A stretch of DNA of 64,000 nt from Halodurantibacterium daqingensis (GCF_042666235.1 NZ_JBHTFQ010000003.1:341638-405637), one strand, 5' to 3'; shown: positions 1-8,955, numbered from the stretch's first letter. Program-made: numbers and translations. Notes: generated by a model not told the origin, from the sequence alone.

Positions 1-1022
1 AGAAGCCCTTCAATCCCGACCGCATGACCGAACTGGCAAAACGCGCCACGCAGGTGCGGCGCCTGACGCTGGACAACCGCGCGCTGCGTCGGGAATTGTC
101 CGATGGCTCGGTGTTGATGAAGAAGTTGATCGGCACCTCGGCGGTGATGGAGCGGCTGCGCGAAGACATCCTTGATCTGGGCCAGGCCGACGGGCATGTG
201 CTGATCGACGGGGAAACCGGCACCGGCAAGACGCTTGTCGCCCATGCCCTGCATGCGGTGGGGCCGCGGGCGGGCAAGAAGTTCACGGTGATATCCTGCG
301 CCGCCTATTCCGAGGATCAGCTTGCCGCCAAGCTGTTCGGCCCGACCGACGAGGGCGATGGTCTGCCACTTATCGAAGAGGCGCGCGGTGGCACCCTTTG
401 CCTTGAGGATGTCGAGGCGCTGAGCCAGTCGTTGCAGGCGCGGCTTCTGACCTTCATCAACGATCAGGGCACGCCGGCGGAAACGCGGATCGTTGCAATC
501 TGCAACGAACATGCGCCCGACAAGACGGTCGAGGATGCACTGCGTCCGGATCTCTATTACCGGCTTGCCGCACTCAAGATCACGCTGCCCCCTTTGCGGA
601 TGCGGGGCGAAGATATCCTGACCCTGTTCACCCGCTATTCCGAGCAGTTTTCGGAGGAATATGGCTGCGATGCCCCCGAGGTCACCGCGCAGGAGGCGGC
701 GCAGCTTCTGCAGGCACCCTGGCCCGGCAATGTTCGCCAGCTGATCAACATCGCCGAACGCGCGGTGCTGCAGAACCGGCGTGGCTCGGGCTCGATCGCA
801 TCGCTGCTCATGGCTGACAACGAAGCTGCCGGCCCGGCCCTGACCACCGAAGGCAAACCGCTGAAGGAATATGTGGAAGCCTTCGAGCGGATGCTGATCG
901 ACAACACGATGCGCCGCCACAAGGGCGCGATCACGGCGGTGATGGAAGAGCTTTGCCTGCCGCGCCGCACCCTGAACGAAAAGATGGCGAAATACGCGCT
1001 GAGCCGGTCGGATTACCTCTGA
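1..1022 (+). CDS. Sigma-54-type response regulator (DctD/NtrC-like), 5' truncated by window edge
   Basis: The reading frame is open from base 3. Its first residues, KPFNPDRM, look like the end of a receiver domain, so the start lies outside the window. An AAA+ ATPase domain follows, with Walker A GETGTGKT, a Walker B-like GGTLCLEDVE, and the family motifs LYYRLAALKITLPPLR and WPGNVRQL. A Fis-type helix-turn-helix closes the protein (about the last 45 residues). The GAFTGA loop that contacts sigma-54 is absent: the stretch after LFG reads PTDEGDGLPLIEEARGG. In Rhodobacter capsulatus an NtrC lacking GAFTGA works with sigma-70, so this protein may do the same; that is inference. The C4-dicarboxylate (DctD) assignment rests on general similarity and no dct genes are visible. 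Confidence 0.8.
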   Translation, partial: KPFNPDRMTELAKRATQVRRLTLDNRALRRELSDGSVLMKKLIGTSAVMERLREDILDLGQADGHVLIDGETGTGKTLVAHALHAVGPRAGKKFTVISCAAYSEDQLAAKLFGPTDEGDGLPLIEEARGGTLCLEDVEALSQSLQARLLTFINDQGTPAETRIVAICNEHAPDKTVEDALRPDLYYRLAALKITLPPLRMRGEDILTLFTRYSEQFSEEYGCDAPEVTAQEAAQLLQAPWPGNVRQLINIAERAVLQNRRGSGSIASLLMADNEAAGPALTTEGKPLKEYVEAFERMLIDNTMRRHKGAITAVMEELCLPRRTLNEKMAKYALSRSDYL

Positions 1023-1050
1023 CGGGGCTTGCGCCCCGCGCTGAACCGGG

Positions 1051-1084
1051 GGCGGGTGAAAAAACCGATTGTGTTTCACCCGCC
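1051..1084. terminator. 11-bp perfect inverted repeat
   Basis: GGCGGGTGAAA and its exact complement TTTCACCCGCC flank a 12-nt spacer about 30 nt after the regulator's stop codon. No T-run follows on either strand, so it is either a Rho-independent-like terminator with a weak tail or a protein-binding dyad. The structure is seen directly; the role is inferred. Confidence 0.5.
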
Positions 1085-1311
1085 AACCCCGATAAGGTCG
1101 GGAAATGCGGGCCTGCATTTTCATGCGCCCCACATGAGTTTCGCTGTTTCCGGTCACCAAGCGCCATGTGCTGCGACGTTTCCGGACAGACCGTTTGGCC
1201 GCAAGGCCGCAAGATTGCCCGTCGTGCGTGATGCCGGGGTATTTATTCGGAACGGGCGCCGCGCCTGCGGCCCCTTTACAGGACTGCGATGACGCGCGCT
1301 GGACTTGATTG

Positions 1312-1346
1312 GCGGAAAACAGGAAGGTCTTTGGCCTCTGTTCCGC
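1312..1346 (+). promoter_or_regulatory. Possible rne 5'-leader hairpin
   Basis: GCGGAA pairs with TTCCGC, and the inner CAGG/TCTG and GG/CC segments extend the stem with AA bulges. It lies about 110 nt before the rne start. In E. coli, RNase E binds a hairpin in its own leader to adjust its synthesis. Whether this hairpin does the same is inference from position and shape only. Confidence 0.3.
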
Positions 1347-1452
1347 ACTGTCCCGCAGCACTGATCGCCTCAACAGATCACCCGCTTCAACCGGATCTGA
1401 CCCTGCGCCTTGGCGCGGGGGCAGGCCGATTGCGCCGGTGCAATGGAAGACT

Positions 1453-4323
1453 ATGGCCAAGAAAATGCTTATCGATGCCACCCACGCGGAGGAAACCCGC
1501 GTCGTGGTGGTGGACGGAACGCGCGTCGAGGAATTCGATTTCGAGACCGCAAACAAACGGCAGCTTGCCGGCAATATCTACCTCGCCAAGGTAACACGGG
1601 TAGAGCCTTCGCTTCAGGCGGCCTTTGTGGATTACGGCGGGAACCGGCACGGGTTCCTGGCCTTCTCGGAGATCCATCCGGATTATTACCAGATCCCTAC
1701 TGCGGACCGTCAGGCGCTTCTGGAAGAAGAACGCGCCTATGCCCGTGCGCAGGAGGAAGAGGAAAACCGCCCGCGTCGCAGCAGCCGCAAACCTGCGCCC
1801 AAGGCGGAAGCCCTGGCAAGCGATGATGCCGTACAGACCGGCGAAATCCAAGAACAGGATGCAACCCAGCGGTCGCCCAGCAGCATGGATGTCGTCGATC
1901 TCGGCGAGGATCAGGACGGCGCCGGCCTTGTTCACGACCGTGACGAGGGCGACACGGGTCCTGACCGCACCGATCGTCAGGCCGATGAGGACGGGCAGCC
2001 TTATGCCGCCGTCGATCATGCGACCGAGATCGACTCGGAGATCGAGTCGATTGCGGACGAGGATGTGAGCGAGGAAATCCGCCAGCCGCGCAAGCCGCGC
2101 CCCCGTCGCTACAAGATCCAGGAAGTGATCAAGGTGCGCCAGATCATGCTGGTGCAGGTGGTGAAGGAAGAGCGCGGCAACAAGGGTGCGGCGCTGACCA
2201 CCTATCTGTCGCTTGCCGGCCGTTACTGTGTGCTGATGCCGAACACCGCCCGCGGGGGCGGCATCTCGCGCAAGATCACCAATGCCGCGGACCGCAAGAA
2301 GCTGAAGGAAATCGCCGCCGAGATCGAGGTTCCGGAAGGCGCCGGCCTGATCGTGCGCACGGCGGGCGCGCAACGCACCAAGACCGAGATCCGTCGCGAC
2401 TACGAATACCTCGTGCGTCTGTGGGAACAGATCCGCGAACTGACGCTGAGGTCGATCGCACCAGCCCCGATCTACGAGGAAGGTGATCTGATCAAGCGCT
2501 CGATCCGTGATCTTTACAACCGCGAGATCGATGAGGTTCTGGTCGAGGGTGTCGAGGGCTATCGCGTGGCCAAGGACTTCATGAAGATGATCATGCCGTC
2601 CCACGCCAAGAACGTGAAGCATTACACCGACCAGCTGCCGCTGTTCGCCCGGCATCAGGTGGAAAGCTACCTTTCGGGCATGTTCAATCCGACCGTGCAG
2701 CTGAAATCCGGTGGCTATATCGTGATCGGCGTGACCGAGGCGCTGGTGGCGATCGACGTGAACTCGGGCCGGGCGACCAAGGAAGGCTCGATCGAGGACA
2801 CCGCGCTCAAGACGAACCTTGAAGCGGCCGAAGAGATTGCCCGCCAGCTGCGCCTGCGTGATCTGGCCGGCCTGATCGTCATTGACTTCATCGACATGGA
2901 AGAGCGCAAGAACAACGCTGCCGTCGAGAAGAAGCTCAAGGACAAGCTCAAGACCGATCGCGCCCGCATCCAGGTGGGGCGGATTTCGGGCTTTGGCCTT
3001 CTGGAAATGAGCCGCCAGCGCCTGCGCCCCGGCATGATCGAAAGCACGACCCAGCCGTGCCCGCATTGCCACGGCACCGGGTTGATCCGGTCGGACGACA
3101 GCCTTGGCCTGTCGATCCTGCGCCAGCTTGAGGAGGAGGGCACGCGCAAACGTTCGCGCGAGGTGCTGCTCAAGGCGCCGGTGGATGTGGTCAACTTCCT
3201 CATCAACCAGAAGCGGGAGCACATCGCCCAGATCGAGGCCCGGTATGGCATGGCAGTTCGGATCGAGGTTGATCCGACGCTGGTGAGCCCGAACTTCTCG
3301 ATCGAGAAGTTCAAGACCGCGACGCGGGTTGTGGCCGAGGTCGTTTCTCCGGTTGTATCGGTGGATACGTCGGCCATGCCCGAGGTCGAGGAAGAGGACA
3401 TCGAAGAGGATGTAGTGACCGAAACCGCGGCGCCGGCCGAGGCCGAGGCGACCGAGGGCGAGGGCAACGGCAAGAAGCGCAAGCGCCGCCGGCGCCGGCG
3501 TCGGGGGTCGAACGGCAGTAACGGCACCGAGCTTCGCGACGACACGGTCGAAGATGAGGCCGATACCGCACCGGAAGCAGGTGATGCCGCCCAGGATCTT
3601 GCCACGGCCGTGACCGAGGAAACCCCGGCTGCCGATGCGGAAGCCGATGCTGCAGCAGTGGCGGAACCCCCGGCAGCAGAAACGGTCGCTGCCGAGACGC
3701 CGAAGACCACCCGCTCGCGCAGCCGGAGCCGGAGCAGGAAGCCGGCGCAGCCCGAGGCAGAGGCACCGCAGGTCCCGGCCGAGGCGGCTCCAGCGGAGGA
3801 ACCTGCCGTCGAGCCCGCAGCTGAGGCCGCGCCGGCCAAGCCCAAGCGGACGCGCAGCCGCAAGACCAAGGCGCAGCTTGCTGCCGAGGCAGAAGAGGCC
3901 GCTCGCATGGCAGAGGCAGCGGCGGCAGGAGAAGCGGCCTCGGCCTTTGCCGAGGCCAATCCCGAACCCGCGGCCGCAGTGCATGATGCCGGCGAAATCC
4001 CCGCACAGGATGCGACCGCGAGGGCCGAGGCCGCGCCGGAGCCCAGGGCGACACCGGCAGCCACTACCGAGACCGAGGCGGAACCCGCGACGGCGGCAGG
4101 GCCCGCAGCCGAAATGGTGGGCGCCGCGGAACCGGCCGCCATTGCCGCGCAAAAGGCAGAGGCGGAGCAATCCCTGCCCGAGGCTGCCCCGGTCCTGCCC
4201 GAACCGGTTTCGGCCGAGGATACCGGCACGCCCTCCGAGGAGCTGCAGGTTGCAGGATCGGAAGGCGAGACGCCTGAAAGCGACCGGCCGAAGCGCAGGG
4301 GCTGGTGGAACCTCGGTCGCTGA
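1453..4323 (+). CDS. rne: Ribonuclease E
   Basis: This is the endoribonuclease that starts mRNA decay and processes rRNA and tRNA, at the core of the degradosome. The protein is 956 aa. The N-terminal half is the conserved catalytic domain: MLIDATHAEETRVVVV start, S1 domain with AAFVDYGGNRHGFL, DNase I-like motifs AIDVNSGRA and VIDFIDME, and the Zn-link CPHCHGTG with Cys536 and Cys539. An insertion of roughly 130 residues (about 90-220), acidic and low complexity, splits the S1 region, as is common in alphaproteobacteria. The C-terminal third is disordered, rich in Ala/Glu/Pro, and contains the Arg-rich RNA-binding patch KKRKRRRRRRRG. The ATG was chosen because it begins at the conserved N-terminus. 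Upstream in-frame ATGs lack family similarity. Confidence 0.95.
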   Translation: MAKKMLIDATHAEETRVVVVDGTRVEEFDFETANKRQLAGNIYLAKVTRVEPSLQAAFVDYGGNRHGFLAFSEIHPDYYQIPTADRQALLEEERAYARAQEEEENRPRRSSRKPAPKAEALASDDAVQTGEIQEQDATQRSPSSMDVVDLGEDQDGAGLVHDRDEGDTGPDRTDRQADEDGQPYAAVDHATEIDSEIESIADEDVSEEIRQPRKPRPRRYKIQEVIKVRQIMLVQVVKEERGNKGAALTTYLSLAGRYCVLMPNTARGGGISRKITNAADRKKLKEIAAEIEVPEGAGLIVRTAGAQRTKTEIRRDYEYLVRLWEQIRELTLRSIAPAPIYEEGDLIKRSIRDLYNREIDEVLVEGVEGYRVAKDFMKMIMPSHAKNVKHYTDQLPLFARHQVESYLSGMFNPTVQLKSGGYIVIGVTEALVAIDVNSGRATKEGSIEDTALKTNLEAAEEIARQLRLRDLAGLIVIDFIDMEERKNNAAVEKKLKDKLKTDRARIQVGRISGFGLLEMSRQRLRPGMIESTTQPCPHCHGTGLIRSDDSLGLSILRQLEEEGTRKRSREVLLKAPVDVVNFLINQKREHIAQIEARYGMAVRIEVDPTLVSPNFSIEKFKTATRVVAEVVSPVVSVDTSAMPEVEEEDIEEDVVTETAAPAEAEATEGEGNGKKRKRRRRRRRGSNGSNGTELRDDTVEDEADTAPEAGDAAQDLATAVTEETPAADAEADAAAVAEPPAAETVAAETPKTTRSRSRSRSRKPAQPEAEAPQVPAEAAPAEEPAVEPAAEAAPAKPKRTRSRKTKAQLAAEAEEAARMAEAAAAGEAASAFAEANPEPAAAVHDAGEIPAQDATARAEAAPEPRATPAATTETEAEPATAAGPAAEMVGAAEPAAIAAQKAEAEQSLPEAAPVLPEPVSAEDTGTPSEELQVAGSEGETPESDRPKRRGWWNLGR

Positions 4324-4341
4324 ACCGGGCGACTTGATCGG

Positions 4342-4376
4342 ACGCCGGGGCCTTCGCGCCCCGGCGTTTTTCTTTG
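4342..4376 (+). terminator. Rho-independent terminator of rne
   Basis: A perfect 10-bp stem, ACGCCGGGGC/GCCCCGGCGT with loop CTTCGC, is followed by a T-rich tract (TTTTTCTTT). It begins about 20 nt after the rne stop codon. Confidence 0.9.
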
Positions 4377-4467
4377 CGCCCCGGCGTCCCGGCTTACGAC
4401 CATGTGACTCTGCGTCGCGTGACGCGCGGCGCCGGATCGCGTAAGCGGGGGTCGGAAAGGGATCATC

Positions 4468-5214
4468 ATGTTCGGAATCGATCTTCTGGATGCCGGGCTC
4501 GTGCCGGCCGGGACGGTGGCGCTGCTGGCAGGCGTCCTGTCCTTCCTGAGCCCCTGCGTCCTGCCCATTGTCCCACCCTATCTTGCATATATGGGCGGGA
4601 TCTCGATGACCGATCTGCGGGGAGAAAAACGGCGCCGCGCCGTGCTTCCGGCGCTGTTCTTCGTGATGGGCCTCTCGACGGTGTTCCTGATCCTGGGCTT
4701 CACGGCCTCGGCGATGGGAATGTTCTTCCTGCGAAACCAGGAGGTGTTCGCCCAGGTCTCGGGCGTTGTGGTGATCGTGTTCGGGCTGCACTTCCTGGGC
4801 GTGTTCCGCATCCCGATTCTTGACCGCGAGGCACGGCTGGATGCCGGCGATCACGGGGGGTCGGCGGCCGGTGCCTATGTGCTGGGGCTGGCCTTTGCCT
4901 TTGGCTGGACGCCCTGCATCGGTCCGCAACTGGGGGCGATCCTGTCGCTGGCAGCCTCGGAGGCCTCGGTCGCCAGGGGCACGGCGCTTCTGGGGATCTA
5001 TGCAGCAGGCCTCGGCATTCCCTTCCTGCTGGCGGCGCTGTTCATCGAGCGGGCGATCGGCGTGATGAACCGGTTGAAGCGGCACATGAAAACCATTGAG
5101 CGCGTCTCGGGTATCCTGCTGATCGCTGTGGGCCTTGCGCTGCTGACGGGCGCCTTCTCGGCCTTTTCGTGGTGGCTGCTTGAAACCTTCCCGGCGCTCA
5201 GCGTTCTTGGATAG
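4468..5214 (+). CDS. ccdA: Cytochrome c biogenesis protein CcdA
   Basis: This inner-membrane thiol-disulfide transporter passes reducing equivalents from cytoplasmic thioredoxin to the periplasm for cytochrome c maturation. The 248-aa protein has about six hydrophobic segments and the two conserved Cys-Pro sites of the short DsbD-like family: LSFLSPCVLP (Cys30) and FGWTPCIGP (Cys150). Length is typical of CcdA. A purine-rich GGAAAGGGA precedes the ATG. It stands alone after the rne terminator. Cytochromes c made with its help would include the two encoded at the far end of this window. Confidence 0.93.
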   Translation: MFGIDLLDAGLVPAGTVALLAGVLSFLSPCVLPIVPPYLAYMGGISMTDLRGEKRRRAVLPALFFVMGLSTVFLILGFTASAMGMFFLRNQEVFAQVSGVVVIVFGLHFLGVFRIPILDREARLDAGDHGGSAAGAYVLGLAFAFGWTPCIGPQLGAILSLAASEASVARGTALLGIYAAGLGIPFLLAALFIERAIGVMNRLKRHMKTIERVSGILLIAVGLALLTGAFSAFSWWLLETFPALSVLG

Positions 5215-5287
5215 CGATGCTGCCCCGCAGCAAGGGCTTAACTTCGTCGGGTCTTTCCCCTAGCTTGTGCCCGAGAGAGGGACATGC

Positions 5288-6520
5288 ATGGACGACAAAC
5301 TTGCCGCACGGGCGGATCGGCCGGTCCGGCGCAGGGTGGTGTTCTACCTGCCGGGCTATGACCCGTTCCCGCCCCGCCGCTACCGCGAGCTTTACCGCAA
5401 GGAGGGCGCCCGTCAGGCGGAGATTTCGGGCTACAGCCTCGCGCTGACCCCGCGCGCCGGGCGCGATGAACCCTATGGCTGGGATATCGAGATCGTCGCA
5501 GACGGGTCCGAGACCCGCAGCCGGATACATATCCTGCACTGGACGGATATCGTGCGCCAGTCGATGAACATGGGCGTGCTGGCGACCTACCTGCTCCTGG
5601 TGCGCACCTTCTGGATCTATCTCTCGACCGGGGTGATGACGCGGCTGTTCCGGCTGCGCAAGGGGCCGGTGATCACCGCGATGTATCCGGTGGTGATGCT
5701 GCTGGGGCAACTGGCCGTGGCTCTGGGCTTGGCCGGACTGATCTGGTGGTTGGCCGCGCAGCGGCTGCCGCACTGGGTCGCGCTGCCGCTTGGCCTTGTG
5801 GTGGTGCCGCCGGTGCTGTGGAAGTTTCGCCAGATGGACGGCAAGCTGTTCGTCTATTACCTGCTGCATGACTATGCCTTCACTGCCCGGCATCTGGGTG
5901 AAAACCCGCCGGAACTGGAGCAACGCATGGCCGCGTTCGTGGCCCTGATCGGCGCGGCCCTGTCCGAGGATGTCGACGAGGTGCTGGTCGTCGGCCATTC
6001 TTCGGGCGTGCATCTGGGGGTGTCGATCCTTGCCGATGTGATCCGCGCGGGCCATTGCCGCCCGGACGGGCCGCTTCTGGCCTTCCTGTCGTTGGGGCAG
6101 GCGGTGCCGATGCAAAGCTTTCTGCCTGATGCCGCGCGATTGCGCGCCGATCTGCATTACCTGTCCGAGCGGGACGAAATCACCTGGATCGACATCTCCG
6201 CCCCGGCCGATGGCTGCTGCTATGCTCTGTGCGACCCGGTTGCGGTGTCAGGGGCGGCGGGGCCGGGCAAACGCTGGCCGCTGGTGCTGTCGGCGGCGTT
6301 CAGCCAGACTCTTCTGCCCGAAACCTGGGCACGGTTGCGGCGGCGCTTTTTCCGACTGCATTTCCAGTATCTGTGCGCCTTCGACAAGCCGGGCGATTAT
6401 GACTATTTCCTGATCACCGGCGGCCCGCGCAGCCTTGCCGCGCGGTTTGCAGGGCGCCAGCCCTCGGCGCAGCGGAAGGAAACGGTGCTGTCGCCGCATC
6501 TGGGGCGCGCGCCCGAATGA
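5288..6520 (+). CDS. Membrane protein with alpha/beta-hydrolase-like GHSSG motif
   Basis: I do not recognise a named family. The 410-aa protein opens with RRVVFYLPGYDPFPPRRYRE, reminiscent of the first strand and oxyanion region of an alpha/beta hydrolase. Three or so hydrophobic segments follow (about residues 95-185), and then VLVVGHSSGVHLG, a G-x-S-x-G nucleophile elbow. This fits a membrane-anchored lipase or esterase, but the catalytic Asp and His are not assigned. The start follows GAGAGGG by about 7 nt. Its stop overlaps the P450 start (ATGA), so the two are probably co-translated and may act on the same lipid-like substrate; that is inference. Confidence 0.75.
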   Translation: MDDKLAARADRPVRRRVVFYLPGYDPFPPRRYRELYRKEGARQAEISGYSLALTPRAGRDEPYGWDIEIVADGSETRSRIHILHWTDIVRQSMNMGVLATYLLLVRTFWIYLSTGVMTRLFRLRKGPVITAMYPVVMLLGQLAVALGLAGLIWWLAAQRLPHWVALPLGLVVVPPVLWKFRQMDGKLFVYYLLHDYAFTARHLGENPPELEQRMAAFVALIGAALSEDVDEVLVVGHSSGVHLGVSILADVIRAGHCRPDGPLLAFLSLGQAVPMQSFLPDAARLRADLHYLSERDEITWIDISAPADGCCYALCDPVAVSGAAGPGKRWPLVLSAAFSQTLLPETWARLRRRFFRLHFQYLCAFDKPGDYDYFLITGGPRSLAARFAGRQPSAQRKETVLSPHLGRAPE

Positions 6521-7884
6521 TCCGTCCGCCCAAGCCGCCGGCCCGCCCGGACAAGGTCTCTTTCTGGCGCTACGTCCGGCTGTTCCGGCAGGACCTGCTT
6601 TCCGCGCATCCGGCGCGGCTCTATCGCGCCTGGATGGCCGAATTCCGGACGCCCTTCTTCCGCAGCTTTGTCGTCAACGACCCATCGGTCCTGCGGGTGA
6701 TCCTGAACGAACGGCCCGACGATTTCCCGAAATCCGAAAGGGTCCGCCACGGGCTTGCGCCGCTTCTGGGCAATTCGGTTTTCGTGACCAATGGCCCGGT
6801 GTGGAAACGTCAGCGGCGCATCATTGATCCTGCGTTTGAAGGCGGACGGCTGCGCGACACCTTCCCGGCAATGTGGGCGGCGGCCGAGGCGGCGACGGCG
6901 CGGCTGGCCAGCCAGAGCCCGGGCCTTGTCGAGGTCGAGCAGGAGGCCAGCCATGCGGCGGCAGATGTCATCTTTCGCACCTTGTTCTCGATACCCATCG
7001 AGCATGAGATCGCGTCGCGTGTCTTCAGCGAGTTTCGTGCCTATCAGCGCAACCAGCCGATCGTGAATGTGGCGGCGCTGCTGCCCTTCGCGCGCTGGCT
7101 GCCGCGCCTGCACCGCCGTTCGACGCTTCGCGCGGCGCGGGTGATCCGTGGGCTGATCACCGACCTGACGGCGGCGCGGATGGCCGAGATCGCCGCAGGC
7201 CGCGCGCCCGACGATCTGGCCACGAAGATCATGACCACCAGCGATCCCGAAACCGGCGCACGGTTCGATACCGCCGAAATGGTCGATCAGGTGGCGATCT
7301 TCTTTCTGGCCGGCCATGAAACCAGTGCTTCGGCGCTGGGCTGGGCGCTTTACCTTCTGGCGCTGTTCCCCGAGGCGCAGGCCCGCGTGGCGAACGAAGC
7401 CGCGGGCCTGACGCCCGAATTTGCGGCCCTGTCGCGGCTGCGCTTTACCCGGGATGTGTTCCGCGAGGCGCTGCGCCTTTACCCGCCGGTGCCAATGATG
7501 GTGCGCGAGAACCTGATGCAAGAGCAGTTTCGCGATCGCGATGTTGCGCCGGGCGGGCAGTTCGTTCTGTCGCCCTGGCATCTGCACCGGCACGAGCGTC
7601 TGTGGGACAGGCCGGATGATTTCGATCCTGACCGATGGCAGACCGATCCGGGGCGCGCCTCGGCGCGCGGCGCCTACATGCCGTTCTCGTCGGGGGCGCG
7701 GGTCTGCCCGGGGGCAGGATTCGCCATGGCGGAAGGGGTGCTGCTGCTGGCGATGCTGGTGCGCAGCCTGCGTTTCGAAACAGTGCCCGGAAAGGTGCCG
7801 ATGCCGGTCGCGCATCTGACGGTACGGGCAAGGGACGGAATCTGGCTGCGGATCAGCCCGCGCGAAAGTGCTTTGACAGTTTGA
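6517..7884 (+). CDS. Cytochrome P450
   Basis: This is a haem-thiolate monooxygenase of 455 aa, soluble and without a signal peptide. The diagnostic elements are in order: the I-helix oxygen-activation motif AGHETSAS, the K-helix EALR (ExxR) followed by LYPPVP, the FDPDRW region, and the haem-binding FSSGARVCPG with Cys397. It is translationally coupled to the upstream hydrolase-like gene by an ATGA overlap. No ferredoxin or reductase gene is nearby, so redox partners must be encoded elsewhere. Its 3' end overlaps the convergent dcd gene by 32 nt. The substrate is not predictable from sequence; the overall form resembles bacterial fatty-acid or terpene P450s. Confidence 0.92.
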   Translation: MIRPPKPPARPDKVSFWRYVRLFRQDLLSAHPARLYRAWMAEFRTPFFRSFVVNDPSVLRVILNERPDDFPKSERVRHGLAPLLGNSVFVTNGPVWKRQRRIIDPAFEGGRLRDTFPAMWAAAEAATARLASQSPGLVEVEQEASHAAADVIFRTLFSIPIEHEIASRVFSEFRAYQRNQPIVNVAALLPFARWLPRLHRRSTLRAARVIRGLITDLTAARMAEIAAGRAPDDLATKIMTTSDPETGARFDTAEMVDQVAIFFLAGHETSASALGWALYLLALFPEAQARVANEAAGLTPEFAALSRLRFTRDVFREALRLYPPVPMMVRENLMQEQFRDRDVAPGGQFVLSPWHLHRHERLWDRPDDFDPDRWQTDPGRASARGAYMPFSSGARVCPGAGFAMAEGVLLLAMLVRSLRFETVPGKVPMPVAHLTVRARDGIWLRISPRESALTV

Positions 7885-8935
7885 GCCCCTGGCCTTGATA
7901 GTTCGAGGCGATGCCGGCGCCATAAAGCGTTTCGGGAACCTCGGCCATCCGCTCGTAGACCAGCCGCCCGACGATCTGACCATGTTCCAGCACGAAGGGC
8001 GCCTCGTGGCAGCGCACCTCCAGTACGCCGCGCGATCCCTGACCGCCCGCTGCCGCATGGCCGAAGCCCGGGTCGAAGAATCCTGCGTAATGCACCCGGA
8101 ATTCGCCCACCATCGCCAGGTAGGGCGCCATTTCCGCCGCATGGGTCGGAGGGATATGCACCGCCTCGCGGCTTACGAGGATGTAGAAAGCACCCGGATC
8201 AAGGATGATCTGCCCGTCCTGGCTGCGTACCTCCTCCCAGAAGGCCGACGGTTGATAGGCGCCCAGCCGGTCCAGATCGATGACGCCGGTATGCGGCTTG
8301 GCGCGCCATCCGACAAGGTCGGTGCCGGCGGGGCGCAGATCCACCGAAAAGCCCAGCCCGTCCGAGATGACCGCCTCGCCTGATACGAGCCGATGCGCCT
8401 TGTGAAGCGCGCGCAGTTCATCATCGGCAAGCACGGCATGACCGCGGCGAAACCGGATCTGGTTCAGCCGCATCCCCGGCCGGACGAGCACCGAAAAGGA
8501 GCGGGGGCAGATCTCGGCATAAAGCGGGCCGGCATAGCCGGCGGGAATCCGGTCAAACTCGGTCCCGCCGTCGGTGATGGTCCGCGTCAGCAGATCAAGC
8601 CTGCCGGTGGAGCTTTTGGCATTGGCAACCGCCTGTATGTCCCTTGGCAGGGCCAGATGCTCCATCAGGGGCACCACATAGACGCAGCCCTTTTCCAGGA
8701 CGGCGCCGTCGGCAAGATCGACGCGGTGCATTTCGAATTCCTGGAGGCGCTCGGCCACGCTGCGCCCGGCGCCCGCCAGAAACGAGGCGCGCACCCGATA
8801 GGCAACCGTGCCAAGCCGCAGGTCGAGGCTCGCGGGCTGCACCTGATCCTGAAGCAGCGGCGCATCGGGCCGGATCTGCCCGCGGGCGACCATGTCGCGC
8901 AGGGTCTGTGCCGGAAGAACGCCGATCTGGTTCAT
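7853..8935 (-). CDS. dcd: 2'-deoxycytidine 5'-triphosphate deaminase, long form
   Basis: The predicted reaction is dCTP to dUTP plus ammonia, feeding dTMP synthesis. At 360 aa it is about twice the length of E. coli Dcd and appears to be an internal tandem duplication of the dUTPase-like fold. The N-terminal half holds QPASLDLRLG and GRLDLLTRTITDGGTEFD, and the C-terminal half repeats the theme with FSVDLRPAG and HYAGFFDPGFGH. This long form is typical of alphaproteobacteria. It lies directly downstream of tRNA-Pro on the same strand, separated by a strong hairpin, so it may depend partly on read-through from the tRNA promoter (inference). Confidence 0.9.
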   Translation of the reverse strand: MNQIGVLPAQTLRDMVARGQIRPDAPLLQDQVQPASLDLRLGTVAYRVRASFLAGAGRSVAERLQEFEMHRVDLADGAVLEKGCVYVVPLMEHLALPRDIQAVANAKSSTGRLDLLTRTITDGGTEFDRIPAGYAGPLYAEICPRSFSVLVRPGMRLNQIRFRRGHAVLADDELRALHKAHRLVSGEAVISDGLGFSVDLRPAGTDLVGWRAKPHTGVIDLDRLGAYQPSAFWEEVRSQDGQIILDPGAFYILVSREAVHIPPTHAAEMAPYLAMVGEFRVHYAGFFDPGFGHAAAGGQGSRGVLEVRCHEAPFVLEHGQIVGRLVYERMAEVPETLYGAGIASNYQGQGLKLSKHFRAG

Positions 8936-8955
8936 GTCTTGCCCCTTGATGCAGG

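Larger units (their letters stand above)
1023..1452. other. 430-bp intergenic region and probable rne leader
   Basis: I see no convincing gene here. It holds a short GGGGC/GCCCC hairpin directly after the upstream stop codon, an 11-bp perfect inverted repeat (listed separately), and a possible leader hairpin upstream of rne (listed separately). Short frames crossing the interval have no recognisable similarity and no good ribosome-binding site. The rne promoter is probably here, but I could not place it with confidence. Confidence 0.6.

Noticed and set aside
1387..5085. A 1232-codon open frame on the minus strand
   Set aside because: It is antisense to rne and ccdA, crosses both genes and their terminator, and reads as His/Arg/Gly-rich shadow sequence with no family similarity. 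High G+C creates such frames.
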